Origin: Collybia mongolica
Taxonomy: Eukaryota > Basidiomycota > Agaricomycetes > Agaricales > Clitocybaceae
Reading direction: 5' to 3'
Assembly (NCBI GenBank): GCA_013420905.1
Contig: JAAXNY010000013.1
Location: 2,418,001 to 2,482,000 of the forward strand
DNA: 64,000 bases
Shown: positions 20,069 to 32,184 of the stretch, one piece after another
Layout of the letters: every line of letters starts with the position of its first letter
Numbering within the stretch: the first letter of the stretch is position 1
Notes under the pieces: generated by a model
Databases searched by the model: none
Told to the model about the DNA's origin: nothing
Seen by the model: only the letters and a program-made list of their open reading frames with translations
Program-made: the position numbers and the translations under genes

Positions 20069-21270
20069 ATGAACACTGACCAGTTCCAGACAACCACCAC
20101 TCGGCGTGGCTATCTTTATTCGTACTACTACAAGGCTGCGACAACCGGAAAACAAACCGTACTCTTCATTCACGGTTTCCCCTCGATGCACCATAACTGG
20201 TCATCTCAGGTCCCATTTTTAGTTGAACGGGGGTATGGTACTATTGTTCCCGATATGCTGGGCTACGGGGGGACGAGCGCACCCGATGATGCATGCGAGT
20301 ATAAACTGCGGAGCATGGGTGAAGACGTTATCGACATCCTCAACGACTTGAACATCACGAAAGTAATTGGCGTTGCTCACGGTTTGTCTTTTCGTTTTAG
20401 CTAGACAGTGTGATCCACAAACCCATCGCATCTCGAGCCAGGGATTGCTACTTTATTGCTCTCTCGTCTCCTCAACACACACATCGACTTTTTCATCGGT
20501 GCTGCTTTTCTTGGTCTAGGATATCTCCCTCCCCAGCCCGTGTTCAACTACGAGGCGGAGATTGCAGCGCTGAATAAGCTCTTTGGATACGATATATTTG
20601 GCTACTGGGAATTCTTCGCTGCTGCTGATGCTATTTCTCTGACCGAGAAGAATGTGCGTGAGATTCCTTACAGCGCGGAAGGTGTTTCACACACTAATTT
20701 GGGTCACAGATCGACTCATTCTATAGCCTTTTGTTCCCTGACGAACCCTTGATTTGGAGGACTGATATGGCACCGCTTGGAAAGGCCAGAGAATGGATCG
20801 AACAAAACAAGCAGCGTCCTCGGCCTGCATTTTGGACAGCCGAAGTGGGTGTTAACTGTTGACGTCATACCGACCACTAATTGTATCCCAGGAACAAGAA
20901 TCACACAAAGCTGCACTAATGCAGAAAGGCCTCCGAGGGGGATTCAATTGGTATAAGGCCCGCCACGGGGCTCTGAATAACGCTGACGAAGAATGTAGGT
21001 AGAATTCAATGCTAATGCTCCGGATACACTTTCATTCAACTGTCTTTCTTTCTAGCCATCCCTCCCCAAGCTGTGATTATCTCTATTCCAACGTTCTTTG
21101 GTGGGGCCACAAAGGACTATATATGCGCAATCGATATTGGTCGGACAATGATGCCCAGGTTCTGCTCAAATATGATTACGAAAGAGTTCAATACGAGCCA
21201 CTGGATTACGAAAGAAGCTCCAGATGAGCTCAACGAGGCACTCGAAGAATTTTTTGTAACTCTCAATTAG
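20069..21270 (+). CDS. Epoxide-hydrolase-like alpha/beta hydrolase, copy 2, usual nucleophile Asp absent
   Basis: Exons: 20069-20381, 20442-20653, 20710-20844, 20892-20994, 21056-21270, again 325 aa with the same four intron places. HGFPSMHHNW and NTSHW are present, and the cap (YDIFGYWEFFAAADA) is well conserved. At the nucleophile elbow copy 1 has AHDWGCFLLSR but copy 2 reads AHGIATLLLSR. Exon 1 is 4 nt shorter and exon 2 is 4 nt longer, as if intron 1 had slid. No nearby alternative donor or acceptor restores Asp-Trp. If the splice sites are right, the catalytic Asp is Gly and the enzyme should be inactive as an epoxide hydrolase, though the frame has been kept open. Confidence 0.8.
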
Positions 21271-21439
21271 TTGGCTCTTACTCACAAAGCGTATATGCCG
21301 CCAATGTAAAATAAAACGTCGCCCTCGGTTTATGAACCTTGCCGTAAATTGAAAGTTCTGTACTGCATTGTCCTTTTGTATTACGAATTAAAGTACTCCG
21401 CTATGTAAAAACGTTTGTTTTAGCCCAACCTCTGACCCC

Positions 21440-22763
21440 TCACTCCGACTCAGGTGCCTCAGAATATAACACCTCCCCACCCTTCTCAAACTCCCGAATC
21501 ACCTTCTGCCCGCCGGTCTTCATCGCAACCCACTCCATGAAGAGCTTCGGCATCTCCGCATCAGCCGTCCGGGACCCGAGCAGTACGTGGGCGGGGTTAA
21601 GAAGGGGATCCTGTGCGTTGTCTGAGCCAGCTTTGTAAATCTGTAGGGCGGCGGTGACGGACGCGGGTGAGGAGAGCCATGTCCCCCGGTCTGTGATGGT
21701 GTATTCGGAGAGCGCAGAAGCACCGGCGAGGGCTTGCAGAGGGAAGACGGGATATTGGTGGTACCATTTGGAGTAGGCGAGGGCCCATGGGACCTAAGCA
21801 CGAAATAAAATGTGTACTATTACGCCGAAATATTGTGTATGAAGGAGTACCTGGCCGATTGTGATGAAGAGCTCTGACTCCTTGATGTTTGTTGCGCTTT
21901 TGTCAAATCGGGAGAGGAAACGTGTGGAGGTGCGGTTATCAGGTGGTGTCTATGTATTTGTATGGATTGAGGTTCTAAACAGATAAGCGTCATGTAGTTT
22001 GTTCACTGACCGCAATATCGGTGTTTCCGGATGTGACGATTTTGTTGAACATCAACAGAATGTCGTCATTTTCCGTGTCGAGCTGAGCAGGGTTCGATTT
22101 TGGGCCGACGAGCAGGAAATGGTCCTGAGAGACGAGCGGTTAGGTAATAGAACGTGGGTAGTATAATAATACTCACCCGGAACCCGTAATCACTCTGGGC
22201 AGCCGCGCCTGAGCCGAGAGACTGAGCTTCAGCAGCTTTATTATATGTAACGGCAATATCCACAGATCCTGCAGAAAGGAACCCAAGACTTTCCGTCGTG
22301 TCACCGAGGTACCACCCAACCTATTGATCCACAACGTAAAACACAGTTAACTCAACGAACACCTGGCTCGATGCAGGTGCGGGTATTATGAGAAGATTAT
22401 TTACCTGGAACGGTTTCGCCTTGCGCTCCTCGACGCAGTACTTGATGAACGCGTCCGCCCAGGCGCCTATGAGCCCGGACTGTCCGGCACCCCCGTTCGC
22501 GATGCGGATACGAATGTCTTGCGCATCCTCGTATCCGCCATTGTAGACGGCTCTGGGCGTGAGCGCAGGTCCGGTGGTGGCATTTGGGGTCGGTGCGCGG
22601 TGGTGGATCGTCTGCGTTTCAGAGTTGGGGACGCTGGACATGGCATTAGTTAAAATAAGTGTGACGAGGGGAAGAAGTAGTGTATGACGTACCGCACTGA
22701 GAGGGTGGCTGGGATTCCTGCTGATAGGAGCACAGATGAGATGAGGCCTTTCCAGATGTACAT
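21440..22763 (-). CDS. Secreted periplasmic-binding-protein-like (PBP/TupA-type) protein
   Basis: The start at 22763 gives MYIWKGLISSVLLSAGIPAT, a clear signal peptide, with exon 1 ending at 22693. Further exons are 22633-22405, one starting at 22320 and ending ..SDYGFR, one with HFLLVGPKSNPAQLDTENDD, one with NRTSTRFLSRFDKSATN, and the last from about 21793 to the TGA at 21442-21440. The pattern IRIANGGAGQSGLI, then FLSAGSVDIAVTYNKAAEAQ, HFLLVGPKSNPA and SRFDKSATN is that of PBP-superfamily tungstate/phosphate-binding proteins. In bacteria these bind oxyanions for ABC import. In fungi the role is unknown. It converges on hydrolase copy 2, with stops 170 bp apart. Confidence 0.7.
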
Positions 22764-24861
22764 GGTGGTAAAGTGGTGCACGGGATGTTGGGGATGAGGC
22801 TTCGGTATATATACTTGATGTGACATGTCAGCCTAGGGTTAGCCCGGGCTAATTGTGGAGTTGATCGTTCGGAACGCCGTAGCCCTTCTTTCAAAGGTTG
22901 TGGAAAGCCCTGAGCAGTTAAGTCATTCATACTACCTGTACCCGTTGGTCCGACTTCTTGCTTGCTATGGATGGATCAACCTTCAAGTCGCGCAGTAGGT
23001 TCAGTTGACGGCTTGAGGTAAATGGGTTAGTTCCTCCTGTTCTTAGGCTTCAATACAAGACATAAAGGAGTTGCCCAACTATTCGAGCTGATTCCTGAAC
23101 CGAACAATACTTTTTGAGAATTTTAGTATTCACCTAGTGCCACTATAATTTATCCGAAGACGTCCCAACGCGCTTCTGTGCCTGCCTCCTTCGGAAACGC
23201 GAGAATCGTCAATATTGTTTGTATACAAGGGATGTCCTAGTCTAGTGCTTACTTGGTGCTCGTTTTAGCAAACCGTAACTTGAGGGAGCAAGTAGCAAAG
23301 CCCGATCAAAACGGAGTGCCACGGTAAGTTACAAAATTCCCGATTATCCGTAATTGCAGAAAAATTGCTCATGGTTTACAATCTGTCGCTTAACCCCAGC
23401 CTCGACCAGTCGACTTACCGGACTTCACTTCAGGTCTCAATGCTTGCTGGAGCTCGTGATCGTGCACACCGTCATAATCTTCGCATGTCGTGGGCACTCT
23501 GTTTCATACAAGAGCGGAGCCAGGCTAGAAACCACAAGGATAGTGGTATAATGATTGGGAAACTAAGGGTGTAGAGGATGCGACAGAAGTGCGTCTAAGT
23601 ACAACTTTTCATATCTTGCCAGTTGCGATGATTAAGTAATGCTATCAGCAGATGATTTACCCCACATTAATCACTGGATTTTAAGCCGCAGATTCATCGC
23701 CCTTCCATGGGAGCACATGTAGCTTCCGCCGATGTAAAGTGATGTATAAAAATGGTTTCAAGAATTCCTGCTCACCTTGAGAACCTCGAGTGCTTCCCCA
23801 CCCTCGGCCTCGGGGCGAGCATGGACAACTTCAACGCCATTGCTGTGTCTCTTCCAATATCTTAATATCTTGATTGCACTTTACACTCCGCGTCTACGGT
23901 CAACTCTAGATGATTCGACACATTCAGCGACATGTTTGCGGATCGAGAAATGCCCTCCACAGCATGAGAGATTCTTATTGTATGCACAGCGTTCCAGCAC
24001 GTTCAACCTTGGCTCCTCACAGCCCCGACCCATCTATATGCTATGTACGTTGTCGAAATCCGGGATATCTCTAATTCTATTTGACTTGATGGACATCCTG
24101 GGGAAGATCATTGATCAAACAGCTGTTTTTCAATCGCCACTTATGCACTGCATTCGTGAGATTTGCATCCAAAAACTGCCCTGTTCTGCACGCTGATACT
24201 ATTTTGATTGTAGAACCTAAACCTTAATGCACATGAGAACAATCTGATAAGAAGATTGGTTACCGTGAGAAATCTGGCTTTAAGGAGAATCGAGCAAGCA
24301 CCTCGATCGTCGCCCTTCACTCAACTACGATCATAGCCCCTCTTAGTGGATCCTTCTGAAGTATCTCTGAGAATATACCCTCGCCAGTGCTCGGTATCAT
24401 TGGCATATGTAATGGATTAACAAATGGTGTAGGAGCCCGATTGAGGTTGAGGTGAGTGGTAAGTACACTCCTAAACACGCTGGTGGTTGAGAGTGATTTC
24501 ATGTTAATATTCGGAAAACGAGGGCTGGGGCGGTGCCACCGGTTTCGTACATGGGTTCTCCATGATGTACATTAAATCTCCCAGGACGCCATATCGTTAG
24601 ATGCACAGTAGTCACGGTACAGCATTGCGTATATGTTCATAGGTCATGTCAAAGACTGGATGTGTATATACATTTATGCCCAATATTACTCAAATATCCT
24701 GGGATAGCTATTTCTAGGTACCTAGGTGCGCAGGCGGCATCGCATATTAGTATGTGAGTTGTGTGAAAGAAAGTGTGTAAAACGTGCCTATGCTAATCAT
24801 GCAGCTTTCTAAAGTTTGTTCAGTGCTACATTCATGAAGCCGCTGCGACTACGGTACGTGC
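22764..24861. other. Long intergenic stretch with at most gene debris
   Basis: 22764-22950 is the likely promoter of the PBP-like gene. At 23790-24310 plus-strand pieces in several frames (LECFPTLGLGASMDNFNAIA; NLIRRLVTVRNLALRRIEQA) look like degraded coding sequence, but I cannot name the family. Nothing else was seen. Confidence 0.3.
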
Positions 24862-25338
24862 AACAAGTTCCTCCTGCCATTTTCAACCGGCAGAAACGGT
24901 CGGCAGGACATTGAAATCAGAGCCAGTTCGGCAGTAGTCATGGTCACTAGAGGGCCCTAGGACAATGTTCGAACGGTTGCTAGGCATGGCGTGGCGAATA
25001 TGCGGGGGGTACTGGGGTAAATTCCTTACGAGTTGATTCAAAGCTTACAGTGTGTCACAAATCGCGGGGCTGATCAAATATCCCTCGGATCTTTCCCATG
25101 GACACAATTAACAACTTCGTGCTATGTCGAACTTCGCTATGATATCCCACGAGTCTATATCTTTATCATCTGTTTCAAATCTTTGCATGATATGATATTT
25201 ATTCTTACTGCTGATCAACTCAACTAAAAGATTCGTTCGAAACAAATCGCCAGTCTATAAGATCCACCACCCCTGCCCCCTTACACTCCTGAATATCCTT
25301 TGAACCACTTGCAACCAGCACCCCATTCGTTCTTGAAG
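24862..25338 (+). repeat. Diverged direct repeat, left copy (promoter-like)
   Basis: From aacaagttcctcctgccatt to about aaccagcaccccattcgttc this stretch is repeated at 28881-29377 with many substitutions and small indels. Conserved blocks include atggtcactagag, ccctaggacaatgtt, gatatctttatcatctgttt (partly) and ttcgttcgaaacaaatcgcc. A tataagat string near the right end looks like a TATA box. Confidence 0.8.
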
Positions 25339-25479
25339 ACCATCAATATCCGATCCTCTGTTAACTCATTTGCTCTTATTCTCTTGATGATTTCGAACAT
25401 ATTTGCAACAACGCAACCTACCGTCTGGCATGGGCAGTTGCAAGCACGACATGTCAGAGTTCGAAACTGGGGAATGGAA

Positions 25480-27780
25480 ACTAATGGAAACTAGTAGAAT
25501 CTGGCAATAATACCAATAAGTCATGTAGCAAATAACCCGAATTTTGGTTGATATATAGAATATATAAATGTATTAGTATGTCTAACATGCAAGTCATCAG
25601 CCTGAACAGTGGAAAATGTTGAATATAGGAGGACTTTTTGACAGAAATTGATAATTGGTGGGCACAAATAATTTCATTGGTGGCACACTGATTTGGTGTA
25701 CACTTTGTAACATCAATTGAACATATCATACAGATAAATGACATCTAGGAGGGCATTTTATAATCATAAGGTATTCCAAAAGAACCTTGAGTTGCAACCT
25801 TTGTATTTTTTTAGGAAAAGCATGCTGTGCTTGGGTGTCAAAATACTGCAAGCATAATTTGAAGTCAAACAAATTAGAAGCAGCAGTCATGTGATAAAAA
25901 TCATTGATATGGATGATACAAATGTGTAAATACAAAGCCACATGACCCATACATCAAATAAAGGAGATGGCCACAACATTGGGAGGTGTAGCCATCCAAT
26001 CTCCCTCAGTTGAAAAGAGTACATACCTTGTTCCCAATACTTTAAACTCAGAACACTGTATCACAGTATGTAACCCATCCAATCCCCACATGTCTACAAG
26101 GCCAATAACTGGGATGTGAAGCTGTTACATATGTCCCAGTCAAATATCTTGTAAGCCCTGGCAACTGTCAATATACAGGCAGCCAAAGAGAAGTGTGTGG
26201 AACTGAGGGGGTGAGTCAGGCAATTCTGCACACTCATCATTGGCAGAGCCAAAGCAGGCAAGACAACATTCCTTAAGAAGATATGTAATGCAACTGAGGA
26301 TTTTGAGATCTACACCAAGGATGTATGAGAGGGTGATCTAGGTGTGATGCATCCAAATTCACATGCAAACTATGTAACAGGTTGACATATCAAGGGTTGA
26401 ACCCAATGCACAAGTCAGTTACTGAAAGATATCTTCATAGTAAATGACTAACTGTAATGCAGCTTAGGCTTCATGATGTTGGGAATGAGATGGTTTTTTT
26501 GCAGCAACCCTGGTTTTATCTTCCATGATTCTTGAGGTTTGAAGCTGGTGATGAGGCAACAGAGCATGTAATGGAGCATATTCAGGGCAATTTGAAAACA
26601 CTCATTTGGAGTTGCAGAACATAAAATATCCTCCCCAGGGTCATTTGTACATGCAAAGTTAGCAATTATAGAGACCTGCTTGTGAAGGAGCACTTACATC
26701 TATATAAGAGTCAAACTAACCTGACTAGCAATATCTGGAGCTGGTAGAAAGCACAGTATTGATTCTTGACAGTAATTTTCTGCAGGCAATCTTTGTGTCA
26801 ACACTGCAAAACAACTTGGAGATGCCAATGAAATACTCACTTAGGTGAGGGCTTTGAAAGCAAATGGATAATGAGCTGATTAATGCCAAATTGGAGGGGT
26901 TTAGAGGAGGCCTTGAAGCCCAAAATGCAGAGGATGTCCTATGTTAATATGTTTGCAAATGCAATAAGTCACTTTCCTTATTATTTGGTCAGTGGTGTCA
27001 GAGGAATCTTGGAGGTCTTTACACTCCCCCACATCTTCCAGTGGATTTCTGTTGGAATTTCGGCTGCAGAGGTGATAGAAAATGGCTGTAAAAATTGACT
27101 AAATTTCTGAAAAGATTCTGCTCAGATTCTAGCTTTGGAATGCTGAAATTCTGACAGAGCCCACAGAATTCCTGGACAGAATTCTATTGGAATTCTGTAG
27201 GGACATGTAATAGATGCATTGACATGCTTGCACTTGCACTACGTATGTACACCAATATCTTTGACAATGATATCATCTCCTCTTCTTCAACCTTGACTCT
27301 GACTTTGATTTTGATATCATCCTGGCAAGTCTGCAACTTGTCTATACACTCATCACAACTTCATACCCCTCTGATCACATCCCATTCCTCTCTCTCTGTT
27401 CCTTTCATCTTGCCTCTCTATGGCTTGATTGTGTGACTGGCACATTTTGACAACCAATCATGCCCAACACATGTTGGTTTGACTCTGTTTTGGATTATGA
27501 ACCTGACTCTGCCCAATCAGGCTGGCTGACTTCAATTTAAAGTATTGATCACCCTTGTAGATTTAGCACAATGCCATCATATGGTACCCCTTTTAGATAT
27601 ACCTCTATTTTGCCTCACTTTTGTGATATGGACTCTGTTGTAAAATTTACCAGCTTAGGTACAGTTTTTGACATATAAAAAGCCCCTGTTATGTAGATCT
27701 ACAACAGCAATTCACATCCACTCTTTTCTTGCACTCTTTGATCTTGACTTGTCCTCTTGACCTCAATTTAAAGGTAGTGC
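25480..27780. other. AT-rich, CpG-depleted relic block
   Basis: The composition changes at about 25480: A/T dominates and CpG almost disappears while TG/CA are common, the footprint of old cytosine-methylation decay. No intact frame is present. Only a P-loop piece (26233-26322) is recognisable. Confidence 0.6.
26233..26322 (+). pseudogene. P-loop GTPase fragment
   Basis: Thirty codons read LIIGRAKAGKTTFLKKICNA and then TEDFEIYTKD. This is a beta-strand, Walker A loop (GxxxAGKTT) and helix, resembling the AIG1/septin-like G-domain proteins that are abundant in Agaricomycetes, where GRANAGKTT..(L/V)CNTTE..(I/V)Y is common. Stops lie on both sides. It lies in the CpG-poor block, so it is a relic. 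Confidence 0.5.
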
Positions 27781-27785
27781 ATCCA

Positions 27786-28513
27786 GGTGGTCTTCGATGT
27801 ACCGAATGGCCGAGCCATTCTCATCGGAGTAGGTGTTCATCAGATGTATGGGGCCAAGATGCCCTTTTACAGTGATGACCATGACATCGCGATGATTCAC
27901 AATGTCAGATTGGAGCTTAGGTTTGATTGTGCGCATGGCATGATTAACATAGGTGAGGACACATGGCCTTTCATTGGCCCCATCAAACCCTTTATTTTAT
28001 ATGGGGGGGAATTTTAATTGCCCTTCATCTCACTGGGACGCAACACTTACATGCGAACACCCAATGGCCTCTAGGCTCATGGAGTGTGCTGCAATACTTA
28101 ACCTGGAGAGAGTGGCCCCGACATTGGGAGGGGTCACCCATCAGCCGTATAACGCGGCGCTCCGTGGCTCGATTCTCGACCTGGTGTTTGTCCTGATGTT
28201 CCAGGGCTACACAGCTGATCTAACGTTAGGAGACAAGGGGGAACCCGATCACCTTCTGTTATTACTGGATATCCCCCTTAAGGTCTACTGGCCTGAGGGG
28301 AAAATGTCCATCAAAGTTGACTCCGAAGAAGAGGCGGACTTCCTCAGTGAAGTCTCCCTCCTCCTGGGTCAGATCCTGATCCCTGGCGCTATGTCAGCTG
28401 ATCAAACCCAAGCTGTTGCTAGGGCTATATCCGTCGCTTTTAGTGATATGTTAAATATTCTTCCTCCTTCACCCAGGATGTCCTATTTTACCACTAAAAA
28501 TAGGCTTTCTTAA
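27786..28513 (+). pseudogene. LINE-type retrotransposon endonuclease fragment
   Basis: Two frames joined by a frameshift near 28000 encode an endonuclease/exonuclease/phosphatase domain. The key strand reads FYMGGNFNCPSSHWDATL, where a GDFN motif is expected (Asp is Asn). It is followed by LNLERVAPTLGGVTHQPYN, then RGSILDLVFVLM and GDKGEPDHLLL, matching the TxxxxxSxIDLVF and SDH motifs of Tad/I-type LINEs. The reverse transcriptase should follow, but only stop-filled remains are visible to about 28780. CpG is normal here, unlike the block to its left. Confidence 0.7.
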
Positions 28514-28880
28514 AGGAAGGGGATAAAAATAAAATCCCTTTTAATGAGCTTGTAGAGCTCAAAAAATAGTGCCATTTCACCCCTTGGACCAAAGCAATTG
28601 GATGAGAATTGAAGGAGGAGATTGAGATATGAGTTTTGCCCTATATGAATGGCACCATTTGGTAGGTAAGTGGTTGGTTCTCATACTTTTACACTCCTCC
28701 AGGGAGAATCTATCACATCAGGATGTTAAAAGAGTACTATAAGCTATATTTACACTGAAATTTCTATCATCTGGAAGTGGTGCCGCTCACAAACGCAATG
28801 TATCAAGGTTTGGCGTCACAGCGTGATTATCTCGCGTCTGTGACGCGCGTCACACCTACCGGGAATTGCCCACCCCCAGT
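28514..28880. other. Stop-filled continuation of the LINE fragment
   Basis: Short pieces (NKIPFNELVELKK; CHFTPWTKAIG) are compatible with the linker between endonuclease and reverse transcriptase. No gene is present. Confidence 0.3.
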
Positions 28881-29377
28881 AACAAGTTCCTCCAGCCAGT
28901 TCCAACTGGGAGGCACCGTTGGCAGGGGTTATTGAAATAAGCGCCAGCTCGGCTTTGGTCATGGTCACTAGAGGACCCTAGGACAATGTTTGAACGATTG
29001 CTGAGCGCGATGCGGCGAATATGCGAGGGATACTGAATAGTATTCCTTAGGGGCTGATTCATGGCTTACGGTGTGTCATAAATCGCGGGGCCGATCAAAT
29101 ATCGCTCGTATCTTTCCCATGAACACAAATAACAGCTTCGTGCTGTGTTGCTATGCATGATATTTTTTGCGAACCTCAAAATTGACGATCAGAAGTGATA
29201 TCTTTATCATCTGTTTCGAATCTTTAGATGATGTGTATTCTTACCGCTGATCGACTCAGCTAAGGAATTCGTTCGAAACAAATCGCCGGTCTATAAGATG
29301 CACCTCCAGCCCTGCCTCCTCGCACTCCTGAATATCCATTGAACCACTTGCAACCAGCACTTTTATCCGTTCTTGTC
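28881..29377 (+). repeat. Diverged direct repeat, right copy, probable promoter of the gene at 29.56 kb
   Basis: This is the partner of 24862-25338. The TATA-like ctataagatgcacc at about 29291 and the following pyrimidine-rich stretch lie about 270 bp before the ATG at 29561. The right copy therefore still sits at a gene and is the more likely ancestral place. Confidence 0.7.
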
Positions 29378-29560
29378 GAGGCTCCGTTTTCACTCCGTGC
29401 AGTATCGAGATCTCAAGTCCCGCTTAGTCATTCCCACGTGTGACTCAGCCCAGCCCCGGAGTCTTTTGTGAAAAAGCCAGCAAGCAACGACAAAGTTGAA
29501 CTCCACAACCATCATCTTTCCCTCCCATCGATTGCGAAACCTCTCATCTCTTCAACTTCA

Positions 29561-31062
29561 ATGTCCTCCACCCTAACTCCCGACTCTCTGCACCGTAAGC
29601 CTCTGTATCTTCCATGAAAATGAAACGAAGGCTCACAGTTTTTACAGCGGGCGTGGATCTGCGGCACATGACATCGAACACCATTCTAAATACACCAGCG
29701 TCGAGGGACCATCGTGCATCGCACCGAGTATCGCAGCATCTGCGAATGTCGCCAGCACGATCTCCCACTTCTATTCCCTCGTCGCCGACCTCAGTGTGAG
29801 CCACTTTACCCACTATCAGTTCCTATGAAGGACGACGTACTGACCCCATCCGTAGCCACTCGTCGAGCTCTGCCATCTTCGAGCGCGACATCGAGCCCAT
29901 CTCGCCCCGCTCGCCCTCGCCTTCACCGCACGGACATGGGCACCTCCACCCATCACACCCTCCCAACCCACACCGGATCCCGCGGTCCAAGACAACGGAG
30001 CAACTGGAACATTCGGTGCCGTCCGTACTCGACGCAGCCGCCGCGATCCTCGCAGAAGACACCGACCACTCGGAGCATGTCTCCGTCCTCGCGCCAGCAC
30101 AAACCTCCGGGATCGACCTCACGCATATTGGCCGCAGCAGCGGGTTTGCGAGCCCGATTGGGAGTTTCAGGAGCCGGAGTCCGAGTCCCACGGTCGGGAG
30201 TGGCAGTGGCAGGGTGCCACAGAACCGAAGCAGCAGTCTTCTGCTAAGCATACCCGGTGGTGCTGTGTCAGGGTCGCCACCTGGGACGTCGCTTCTGGCG
30301 AGCGCTAGCGCGATATCGAGCTCACCCCCCGGCCCGGGGACAAGTGCTGTGGCTGGGTCGCCGCCTGCACGGCCAGCGGTGCAGACTGCAGTACCGACAG
30401 GGTCGTCTACGCCAAGTATTGTCACGCCGACCTCCGCATACTATTCAACTACCTCGTCCGACGGGAACGGTGAGTCGCCGGCGACAACGACACGCGAGCA
30501 CGGAGCGGGCACACCTACCCTCATGTCTTCCCCCGCCCCCACACCCGCCACCAACACCACTACTTCACCCATCCCCGTCCCTACCACCTCGACCTCTCAC
30601 CCGCCCTCACCCATTCTCTCACCGGCGCAAAAGCGGCTCTCGTTCATGTCATACTCGGACCTGCTCACCTCCACGCCCGCCTCGTCACTACCCCTCTCGG
30701 CGCTCACCACCTCCGCGTCTGCCATCGAGCCCCCGCCGCACATCCCCAGCATCTCCGGGCTCAGCCACTCCATCCACCTTGGGGCGAGTCCCAGCCAGAG
30801 CGCGAGTGCCGCGACGAGTTTGAGGGGCTTTGTCATGGGGCCTGCTGTTTCTGTTGGTGGAGGGGCAGGCGGACAGTCCCCTGCGCTAAGTCTGCATATG
30901 AGCTTGCCTGGCGCCGTTGGAGGCCTGACGCACGCTGGAAAGAGGGACAGTATTGCGATGCTGGATGATGTGGGTGGGGAGTGGGAGCGCGAGGGCATGG
31001 GGAGGGGGTTGGAGGAGCGGCTGGAAATTATGGTTGGGGGTGGGGCGAGGATGGCTGGTTGA
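29561..31062 (+). CDS. Disordered Ser/Pro-rich protein, conserved Agaricomycete type, function unknown
   Basis: The main coding exon is 29872-31062. Its last 348 codons form one open frame. The preceding exon (about 29650-29785) reads GRGSAAHDIEHHSKYTSVEG and then TISHFYSLVADLS, joined through a GTGAGC...CCGTAG intron (29786-29871). The first exon is uncertain: the ATG at 29561 with the GTAAGC donor at 29595 does not give the right phase for the HFYSLVADLS frame, so the true start may differ. The protein is almost wholly low-complexity. Islands that look conserved are RLSFMSYSDLLTSTPASSLP and RDSIAMLDDVGGEWEREGMG followed by GLEERLE at the C terminus. Codon use is GC-rich (third position C), unlike the neighbouring relics, and this supports an active host gene. 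Confidence 0.65.
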
Positions 31063-32184
31063 GGTGTTGGATTGGTTTGGTTGCCCGTTGCTTCGTCGTT
31101 TGGGAGGAAGGGACGGCTCATGCGAATATGAAATTGAAGATGATGAGGGGAAGACGAACACGGATATGGATATGAAGAAGAATACGAAGAATACGCATAC
31201 GATCGTACAGGACTCGGGACTGGACTCGTTCTGTTTTCTGCTTTAATCTGTCCCCCTCAACAAATTATTTTGGTACTCTCCGGTTTTATGGTTTAATTAT
31301 GTCGGTATTTTATGCTATCGTAAATAATATTCTTTTATTTTTTCTTTCGGTTTTCTTTTCCTTTTTTTCTTTTTTTTGGAATTCCTTTTTTTTCCCCTTC
31401 TTTTGTTGTTTTTTGATCTTGCTACCCTTTTTCCAAAACTTATGAATACCCCTCCTATGGTTTTTCGTTTCGTTTCACCGCCCCACTGCTCCCGCACCCG
31501 GACGCGCTCCCCCCCGTTACGTCCGCCCGAAACACAAGTCATCGCTGCATCCGGTACCCGCGTCGCGCACTGTAACTCCTGGTCGATTGATCGCTGGCGC
31601 TCATGCTACCGTCCACTCCCCGCCTTTTGGTCAATGGTCCTCGGAAGGCGTCGTCACTATTTCTATTTCTGTTTATGTTTCTTTTCTCTTTCTTTTTCTC
31701 TCGGCTTATCAGCTCATTATCAGTATCCCCAGGAATGCCCTCTTGTGCAATAGCAATATGTTTCCCTCCCGAATACCAACGCAAATGTGATAATTGTTAC
31801 AATATACAAACAATACGAAACTAAATTTGATGTAAATGGACTATTTTTTTGTTGTTACTAAGGTCGTTGAGTTTTGGTTTAAATTTGGTTTGGTTGTCGT
31901 TTTCTCTTTCCGTTCATATCAGTTACCTTGTCCACCTCATCGCACTGTGGACATCGCAACATTTTCTAGTTAAGAATGAAACTCATGTCATGTTATAGAT
32001 ACAGCACCAAGTTTCAACGTTATGCCTGGACCTATATCATACCTCCCAACGATTCTGTGGTTCTTCCCCATCACCTCCCCGAAAGGTCTTCTCCATAATC
32101 CCGGTCGCAGATCGGAGGGGTGTCCACTCATTGTGTATGCGCGAATCACCGTATGTACATGTATTATGAATTTCCACAGGTCAT
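31063..32184. other. Intergenic between convergent loci
   Basis: This holds the 3' flank of the disordered-protein gene and a strongly T-rich stretch (31320-31440) on the + strand. Frames here are Lys- or Phe-rich artefacts of that composition. No terminator-like or RNA gene was identified. Confidence 0.35.

Noticed and set aside
24862..29377. Interpretation of the direct repeats as LTRs of one retrotransposon
   Set aside because: No primer-binding site, polypurine tract or gag/pol between them, the interior is a mixture of LINE and gene relics, and the copies are too different from each other.
30257..30823. Arg/Pro-rich plus-strand frame and minus-strand frames of up to 200 codons opposite the Ser/Pro-rich gene
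   Set aside because: They are artefacts of high third-position GC. The Ser/Pro-rich frame has the conserved-looking islands and the proper splice.
31310..31450. Long T-rich tract as a terminator or retrocopy tail
   Set aside because: It is interrupted by other bases, lies about 250 bp past the stop, and no duplicated exon sequence precedes it.
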